In this document: positions 58,080-64,000 of the stretch, in pieces | Numbering within the stretch: position 1 is the first letter of the stretch | Layout of the letters: each line of letters opens with the position of its first letter | NCBI RefSeq assembly: GCF_047948215.1 | Contig: NC_134464.1 | Coordinates: 4,288,001-4,352,000, forward strand | Direction: 5' to 3' | From: Lycorma delicatula | Lineage: Eukaryota; Arthropoda; Insecta; Hemiptera; Fulgoridae | Length of the DNA stretch: 64,000 nucleotides | Notes under the pieces: generated by a model | Databases searched by the model: none | Told to the model about the DNA's origin: nothing | Seen by the model: only the letters and a program-made list of their open reading frames with translations | Made by a program: the position numbers and the translations under genes

Positions 58080-59668
58080 GTACTAATGAACAATAGTAAC
58101 CCCTCACGGTCCGATGAGATGAGAGTGATATGTATGACATGTAATGACTGTGGGGGAGGTTGGGGCAAGGTACATATCGGGGAAAAAAACATTTTTAAAG
58201 GAGAAATTTAAAAAACAAAGTCAACGTGATTAGAATCGACAGACCTTCAGTGTTTTTCCTGTGTGTAATAACGTCGGAAAGTACTTCGGTTAAGAAATAC
58301 ATAAGGATTTTTTGAGGTATTCTCAGAGGAGACTCAAGTTTAGAGTCCGATGACGCTTGATGACATATCTGTGTCATTCAGAGCAGAATAAAAAAAAAGT
58401 CAACCCGATATTTTAAATATATAGATTATAATAGAATAAAATACCGGCTTACTATCGACAGGTACCTTAAACGATATTGAAACTAGGAAATTTGCAAAAA
58501 ACTGTTCTCTGTAATATTACTAACGATGATACTTTTAATTCTAAGTAATTCAATGATTATTGACGGTAAAGAAAAGGTACGATAGCGGAGAGGAAGACAT
58601 ATTTCCTAACGGCATTCGGTAACCTGTGAATCTTATTTGTAGTGAATAAGATGTTTTTCATTGTGAAAAATAATGCTAGCCTACGTAAATAATGATATAA
58701 TTATCGATTTGTATCGCGATTCGTCTTGTTTCAAGCGATGATAATGTGCGTATTATATATCCGCGACCGTTACGTCTAGAAATCGGAACTGCGCGGATTA
58801 ATTATAAAAAACTTGCACCGTGCTGGTTTCTTAAATCTGAACGGGAATAAAATGTTACCGGCGGGTGATAAATCAAGTGAATCGGTGTTCTCGCAAGATG
58901 ATGATTCGTATCGGGTAATAAAAATTAAATTTTGAGGGGAAAAATGAATTCTTTTGGAAGTTAGGTTCTTTTTTTATCTCGACAGTGATTTTAAAGAATA
59001 ATAAATACTTCAAATTTTTATTGAAATGAAAAGTATTTTTTTTAGGAACGGAATAAAATTTCTTATTTTTCCCATCAAAAAAAAGAACAAAAATTTGTCG
59101 AAGAGCTTTTCTTTCTCGGAAACCAACGGAAGAGATTTATTGATATTATTAAGGTGTTCTAAGCGCTAAGTTTTTTGGTAAATTTCGTAAACGGGCTAAT
59201 AGTTATTTAACATGTAAAGGACGGAACCGATCGTCCCTTTCCGAGACATTTTTAGTCTTTTTATTTTTCAAGTTCTTACTGAAATTACGCTTATTATGCG
59301 TTCCCAAAGGTAGTAACTTAGACAGGCTGGTTCTTAATCTCTGGTCAGAGCCGGTCAATGCTTTTCAGGTACGTAATTCGTTAAATAAGATTACTTTTAC
59401 GATTCTGTGAAAATAATTTTAACTAAACTCCGTGAACGAACGATTCTTCTACTTCATAGTATTATGTAACATTAAATGATTTTTTTTTTTTTTATGATTT
59501 AAGTCACGCTAGTGAATTTAGAAGTAATGTGAATTTTTTTTAGGAGTTCATTTATCAAAATCGGGTAGTCTCTTCTTTTGATATCAGTGATTTAATGGGA
59601 AAATTTTCGTATCAGTTTTTCATAGGTTGGCGAGCGACGTCGTTTGTCGTAGTGGAAAAAATTTAATA

Positions 59669-59699
<31 letters not shown>

Positions 59700-60300
59700 G
59701 GTTGTAAAGGATTACGCGTAGAAAGGCGAAACCGTTTTTACAAATATGACCTTGTTTTAACCCTGCGCTGAAATTTTGACTGTACGTTAACCTGATATAT
59801 TTACCCAGGAGATGAACTTTTTTCTAGAAAAAAAAAAATATTTTAAAAGTTTCATTCTGGATGCGGCTTTAAAAAAAAACTTACGATGGAAAAAATGGAG
59901 TCTTTAAAATTTGTTCTAATTTTGGGGGGGAAAATATCGGGGACTGTAATCGATACGATTTTTAGAAAATTTTTAAAAAAATTCAAGAGGGAAATTTTAA
60001 GCGAATCTGATTTCAAACAATTTTCATTAGGCTTTTTTTAAAATTTCAAATAGGGGCTCCCTACTGCCCCTCTTCATAGATAAGCTCTCTTGACAGGAAA
60101 CATTTTTAATTTGTTGGGGAAATCTTATTCCTTTTAATGATAAAAATTTGCCAAATTAGACACTATTATTTTCTTTTTATGTTTTTCTTAAATTTCCGGG
60201 ATTAAGAGGATACCTAACGGTATAGTTAGCATTTTAATATCCGAAAACATGAAACTGCCTTTTATGCTAACGTACGGTTTTCTGCCCTTAGATGAGTCTG
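58080..60300. other. non-coding stretch
   Basis: No gene or family-level repeat recognised. It contains the T27 run listed separately. Confidence 0.4.
59673..59699. repeat. poly(T) run, 27 bp
   Basis: Could mark the poly(A) end of a minus-strand retroposed sequence; the DNA to its right shows no recognisable element. Confidence 0.9.
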
Positions 60301-60955
60301 TCGAACCGGGTCCGTTTCCATTCTCTATTCCTAGCTAAAATTTTGAGTTATTGATAGATCCTATCTTTTTTTTTATTTCACGTATAATTTCTTATATTTT
60401 TGAGCCTGTCTTCTTTTCTCCCTTTAGTGATACTCCTACCGCTGTTTTAATTAATCTTTGTCCTTTTATGATGCATGCCAAAACGATTAGCTTTCCTATT
60501 CTGAATCGTTCCGATTAAGTTTCTATCTTCGTTACCTCATTTTTTATTTTATCTGTCCGTTTAACGCTCTTCCGCACTCTCCGTACCTACATTTCAAACG
60601 TCCGAACGAATTTTTTCTATCATTCTTTAATGTTTTTGTTTCACATCGATTCAGAACGCTCTAAACGTAACGCTTCATTTGAGTTGTAACTATAACTTAC
60701 TACATAATCTAATAATAAACTACTTTTCTGTAAACGCTTCCTCAGCCATCGCTTTTTCCACTTTTATTTAATTTTCTTTTTTGGAATTTTCTGTTGACGA
60801 TAGCTACCTAAATATTTGTACCGTTTACTTGTTCAAGTCTGCTTCTTTTTTTTCTTCTAATAACATTCTTCGGCTTATATTCTTTTCGTTCTCGTTACTT
60901 TTGTTTTCTTAACGTTTATTTTCATAACGTACCGGTACGATATCGGCGTCGATAT
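60300..60955 (-). pseudogene. RTE-type LINE ORF2 C-terminal half relic
   Basis: Minus-strand pieces in order: YENKR-like KINVKKTKVTRTKR (about 60935-60895), LEQVNGTNI with YLGS-like residues (about 60840-60800), a degraded AK.AF..K region, then RTFEM.VRRVRKSVKRTDKI (about 60600-60545), and NRKANRFGMHHKR (about 60500-60460). This is the order found in the intact RTE ORF (KINKNKTKV, YLGS, EMWCYRRM, DKV.NEEVL, IGHILRH). Frameshifts throughout show it is old. The catalytic RT motifs are not present. Confidence 0.6.
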
Positions 60956-60978
60956 GAACGATTTTTTTAAATCGAGGC

Positions 60979-61445
60979 CAATTAGGCTTCATGAAAGGGG
61001 TTGGCACCGAGAATTGCATCTTAAATGCTCTAGCCGAGGTGGAAAGCGCCGACTGTAAATATTTTTTGGCAATTTTTATTGACATAGAGGCAGCATTTCC
61101 TTCCTTGTGTTGGATTTCTGTCCTCTATGAGTTGGAACGCCGCAATGTTTCCGTAGCCCTACAGGCCGTGGCACGTGACTTTGTCTAACTGTACGGCTCT
61201 GTTTAAGGATGCGCACCTAGTTGTGGAAGAATCCGTTACCAGGTGACGCCCGCAGGGTTCCGTTCCCGGTCCCCTGCTGTGGAACCTAGTATTCGAAGGA
61301 TTTCTGGTATTGACATTTCTAGAAGGGGTCAAGGCCCAGGCTTTCGTGGATGTCTGTCCCCTTTTAGTTCGTGGTAATTACTACCACAACTAGAAGACCG
61401 GGCGCAGGCGGTCTTGTCAACCGCATAAGGCTGGATGGACATTCA
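60979..61445 (+). pseudogene. R1-like LINE reverse transcriptase relic
   Basis: The frame opens with QLGFMKGVGTENCILNAL (a tag Q replaces part of QFGF), then FLAIFIDIEAAFPSLCW (the first catalytic block, near 61065-61116) and ELERRNVSV. In another frame follow RPQGSVPGPLLWNLVFEGF (about 61243-61300) and AFVDVCPLLVRG (about 61337-61372). The last is the catalytic FADD box with both Asp positions damaged. The DFV stop and frameshifts confirm loss of function. It abuts the inverted RTE relic on its left. Confidence 0.75.
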
Positions 61446-61725
61446 AAATTTAAAGATTTCTGTGTCCAAGACAAACTTTATGCTTCTCAAGGGCGCAGAC
61501 AAATTATCGTACAATTGTAAACCCCATATTAAATATAAAGGCTGTGTAATCATTCCAACCCGTAGGCGAAAGACACCCACTTGTAATGTTATCGGTCGCC
61601 ACATCCCCCCTCCGTTCCGAGCCCTTAGGGTTTTTACCGGAGGTCGTCTTTAGACCCTCTAACTGATTACATCGCACAGTCATCGGCCAGGCCTCGGTCG
61701 GGATGCCACCGATGTAAATGCCTCG
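61446..61725 (+). repeat. R1-like LINE RT end and 3' segment, copy 2
   Basis: LKISVSKTNFMLLKGADKLS followed by IKYKG (61446-61545) is the end of the RT palm. It then passes abruptly into the non-coding 3' block with AGACACCCAC, CCGAGCCCTTAGGG and GATGCCACCGATGTAAATGCC, which is shared with 15745-16030. Confidence 0.65.
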
Positions 61726-61879
61726 GCAGACATTTGCTTCAGTAAATACAAATCTGTGTTTCAGAAAATGAACGAGTTTAAAGTTAAATCGGTGCTACGT
61801 ACCGATCAAAATTATGTTTTACGCAACATTGAAATTCAGACCTACAACCAAACAAGTTGACCGATTTAAGTCACCTAAC

Positions 61880-62200
61880 AAAGGGAACGTAACCTCATTC
61901 CGGTCTGGTCTGCAAGGGAGAGGCGGACAGACCTCCTAGTGCCACTCAGCTCCATCGCAGAGTCCCGCGTGACATTTATTTTCTTCAATCATCGTCGAGA
62001 TGCCGCTACCCCCTCACGGCTGCATGGGATCCATGCCCTCGGCAGTGCAGTCCCGAGACAGTGTCGTGTGCTCGTTCAAACTGCCTTCGTCAAAATGGCG
62101 CTACACCTCGGCTGCATGGTTACCCATGTCCTCGGCAGTGCAGTCGCTGTTCCGCCGATTGCTAACGTTCAAATAATCTCCACAATTTCTATCTAACCGT
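61880..62200 (-). repeat. R1-like LINE 3' untranslated region with tandem pair
   Basis: A GC-rich block downstream, on the minus strand, of the ORF2 C-terminus at 62215-62565. It contains two ~38-bp units, 62015-62052 and 62107-62145, each with CTCGGCAGTGCAGTC, 92 bp apart. Confidence 0.5.
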
Positions 62201-62214
62201 GGCTCGACACCAAT

Positions 62215-62565
62215 ACGCCTACCTCCGGCCAATCAACTGCCCAGGCGGTCTCTAGCCGCTCGAGGTACTACCCTACTATACCCCTTCAGCCGTTCTGCTC
62301 AGGGCGAGGAAATGAAGGAAGCCAGACACAATAGTCCATTCTCTACCAGTCTTCTAGTTGACACGCAGATCAAAGGAGGAGTCCAATCTCTCGAGTTCCC
62401 TAACAACTCTTGGTACGTTTAGTCTCGTACGGGGACAAACATAAAGGACACGGTCCACAGTGTCATCGACCCTACAGTCCGAACACAAGCCGGAGTCAAC
62501 CAAACAAAACTATTCCTAAAAGCACCATGTGCCGAAAGGAATTGAGTTGTATACCGATCGGGGGA
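62215..62565 (-). pseudogene. R1-like LINE ORF2 C-terminal zinc-finger region
   Basis: The minus strand gives TTQFLSAHGAFRNSF, then (frame shift) DSGLCSDCRVDDTVDRVLYV and CPRTR. This is the C-terminal T.FL.GHG.F...L, then C..C...DTV.HVL..CP pattern of R1-type ORF2. A stop follows about 40 residues later. It is an opposite-strand element relative to the RT relic at 60979. Confidence 0.65.
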
Positions 62566-62606
62566 AACCCAACTAATTGCTCGCAGCTTCCTAACATTTT
62601 GTTGTT

Positions 62607-62820
62607 TTTTTTTTCAGTGGTGTTGGTTTGCTTGGAATTTCTCCCGCCACCACCCCATTCGGTTGCCCTAACGCATAAGACCAATGTCTGTGCCACAAAC
62701 GTCTACTGAGCCTCGAAACACTTTAGCGACCAGTGTCCTAAGTAGCTCTTAGAGCTTACCTAACAGCGTGAGCGGAGTAAGCGCGGTACCATATACCACC
62801 GGCTTACGTTTCCCAACCGC
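62607..62820 (-). repeat. retroelement 3' end, copy 1
   Basis: Matches 63811-64000 with about 80% identity by eye. Anchors are TCGGTTGCCCTAA/TCGGTCGCCCTAA, AATGTCTGTGCCA and CAGCCTCGAAACA (GAGCCTCGAAACA here), and GGTACCATA.ACCACCG. On the minus strand it ends in a ten-base A-rich run (62617-62607), suggesting the 3' end of a minus-strand retroelement inserted into the R1-like LINE. It is non-coding. Confidence 0.65.
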
Positions 62821-63200
62821 TCACATGTCATGTGTTTACTAAAATGGGTAGGCGCACCCCGTCAACTACTAAAAATATATATGACATCCGTAAATTAAAA
62901 TTTACTTTGTCAAGACAGCAATTCGCTGCCACGCCTAGGTCTCTGAATGCCAGCAAGTACCTGTCCACCATATTAAAGCGCTAGGAGCCCTAATTGGCTG
63001 GTCAGCCATATATCTCAAGGTTAGCTTCCCGCAGCAGTGCATTAGGAGTATTTCCCTTATGTAAATTATTGGTGTCGGTTGACATAGCAACCGCATCAAG
63101 GAACTCCCACAAGGTACGACAGTGCGGCTTTCGCCACATTGACTCGTCGCTTGTGAATAGTCAATTTTCCCCTTGACCTCTAAGTTCCAGGTGGCCCAGT
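62821..63200. other. interior of the insert, unclassified
   Basis: GC-moderate sequence with no recognised protein. It probably belongs to the minus-strand element ending at 62607. Confidence 0.35.
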
Positions 63201-63450
63201 CTCTGGCTCTCGATTCATATCATCATCCCCAGATCCCGTATAAACTTGTACAGCGATCTTCCCTTAGTCATGGTGTCCCATTCCAGCTGCCATGTTTCCA
63301 TCGCGAGGCTCTGCAGCCTCTTCCGCAGACGGGAAATGTGCGACTGAACGAAATTTAGATCCGGTGCATTGTGATCACCGTTCCGCTCCGGTACAGGTCC
63401 GCTGTACCGGCACTTGTCGGTGTACCGGCGCTGTTGTCGGCACTTGATGC
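63200..63450 (-). pseudogene. R1-like LINE ORF2 segment upstream of the zinc-finger region
   Basis: The minus strand reads RRYTDKCRYSGPVPERNGDH, then SLAMETWQLEWDTMTKGRSL and YKFIRDLG. The last part resembles the W...W....GR.LY.F.PDL stretch that precedes the C-terminal FL.GHG motif in R1-type proteins. That motif lies at ~62560, some 600 bp away instead of the expected <100 bp, because of the insert at 62607-63200. Confidence 0.5.
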
Positions 63451-63459
63451 GATTAGAGT

Positions 63460-63800
63460 ATCGGTGAGATGTGTATGTAGAGATCATAATAGATTGAAAA
63501 GATAGAAAGTTAATTAAAAATGAATAGGGCCTGTCTTGAAAATAGAACATAGTGTATATATAGCGAACGGTTCGACCTAGAAAGAGAAATAATGCGAGGT
63601 TGTCGCTCGCTTATCCACGACTTCGTTTAATATGAACTCGTATAAAGATACGAGAAAAATACTACAGGAAAGAATAAAAGAATTGGCATAAAAGAAACGA
63701 AAATTTATACAATTCACAAATGATATTGTATTTTTGGAAAATGAACGCGGAATATTCAACATATAAATATCAAATTAGACATGATGAGAAGGTACCAGTA
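63460..63800. other. non-coding stretch
   Basis: Nothing recognised. Confidence 0.4.
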
Positions 63801-63810
63801 CGATTTTTGG

Positions 63811-64000
63811 TTTCCTTCGCATTTCTCTCGCCACCACCCAATTCGGTCGCCCTAAAGCATAAAACCGAATGTCTGTGCCATAAACGGCTACTCAGCCTCG
63901 AAACAGTTTAGCGACCAGTTTGTTCTAACTAGCTCCTAGAAATAACCTAAAAGTGTGAGCGGAATAACCGTGGTACCATACACCACCGCTTGCGTGTCCC
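63811..64000 (-). repeat. retroelement 3' end, copy 2 (runs off the window)
   Basis: Second copy of the block at 62626-62820, in the same orientation. It keeps TCGGTCGCCCTAAAGC and CAGCCTCGAAACAGTTTAGC. The element continues beyond the right edge. Confidence 0.65.

Noticed and set aside
63215..63550. 111-codon minus-strand frame as a host gene
   Set aside because: Its second half matches the R1-like ORF2 pattern, so it is transposon-derived.

Overview
This looks like a eukaryotic, very probably insect (possibly hemipteran), nuclear genome window. It is AT-rich, has no dense coding, and is filled with decayed insect-type transposable elements: RTE, R1-like and CR1/Jockey-like non-LTR retrotransposons, Bel/Pao, piggyBac, Tc1, mariner, a hAT-like end, and two tRNA-derived SINE families. 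No complete host gene, rRNA operon, functional tRNA gene, CRISPR array or viral gene can be supported. The hemipteran assignment is inference only.

The window splits into two compositional domains. From 1 to about 28.2 kb CpG is almost absent (3 CpG in 2041-2640 by hand count). From about 28.4 kb onward CpG is common (36 CpG in 47041-47640). A pair of copies of one ~670-bp repeat, one in each domain, shows the same trend: the left copy has TG/CA at many sites where the right copy has CG. This is what long-term germline methylation of the left domain would produce. The left domain also has a local CpG-rich patch at 23.38-24.05 kb (candidate promoter) and one exon-like open segment on the minus strand at 17.2 kb.

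Layout. 1-8.6 kb: nothing recognisable. 8.9-9.3 kb: mariner relic (-). 10.6-11.75 kb: SINE pieces, a dispersed repeat and a foldback element. 12.2-13.8 kb: Tc1-like relic with terminal repeats (-). 14.2-15.6 kb: CR1/Jockey-like LINE relic, then an R1-like 3' piece and an A/C-rich repeat tract to 16.5 kb. 17.5-17.8 kb: a 61-bp minisatellite. 19.85-22.83 kb: a young RTE-type LINE with an uninterrupted endonuclease/reverse transcriptase frame, flanked by an 11-bp target-site duplication. 26.2-27.1 kb: LINE relic cut by a SINE that carries a 5' inversion.

Right domain: 28.79-33.26 kb is a CR1/Jockey-like LINE split inside its endonuclease domain by a 3.8-kb piggyBac-like element with TTAA ends and a disabled transposase. 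Further right are a SINE (34.7 kb), a hAT-like end (35.7 kb), a 701-bp mariner deletion derivative (41.2-41.9 kb), SINE and retroelement ends (42.3-42.9 kb), a transposase C-terminus (43.7 kb), an R1-like ORF1/ORF2 deletion fusion (48.3-48.8 kb), a Bel/Pao relic (49.6-50.9 kb), two minus-strand RTE relics (54.5 and 60.3 kb), the second dispersed-repeat copy (57.4-58.1 kb), and a nest of R1-like LINE pieces in both orientations from 61 kb to the right edge. Several perfect short-loop palindromes lie in the right domain. Apart from the RTE element, every coding remnant here is broken.
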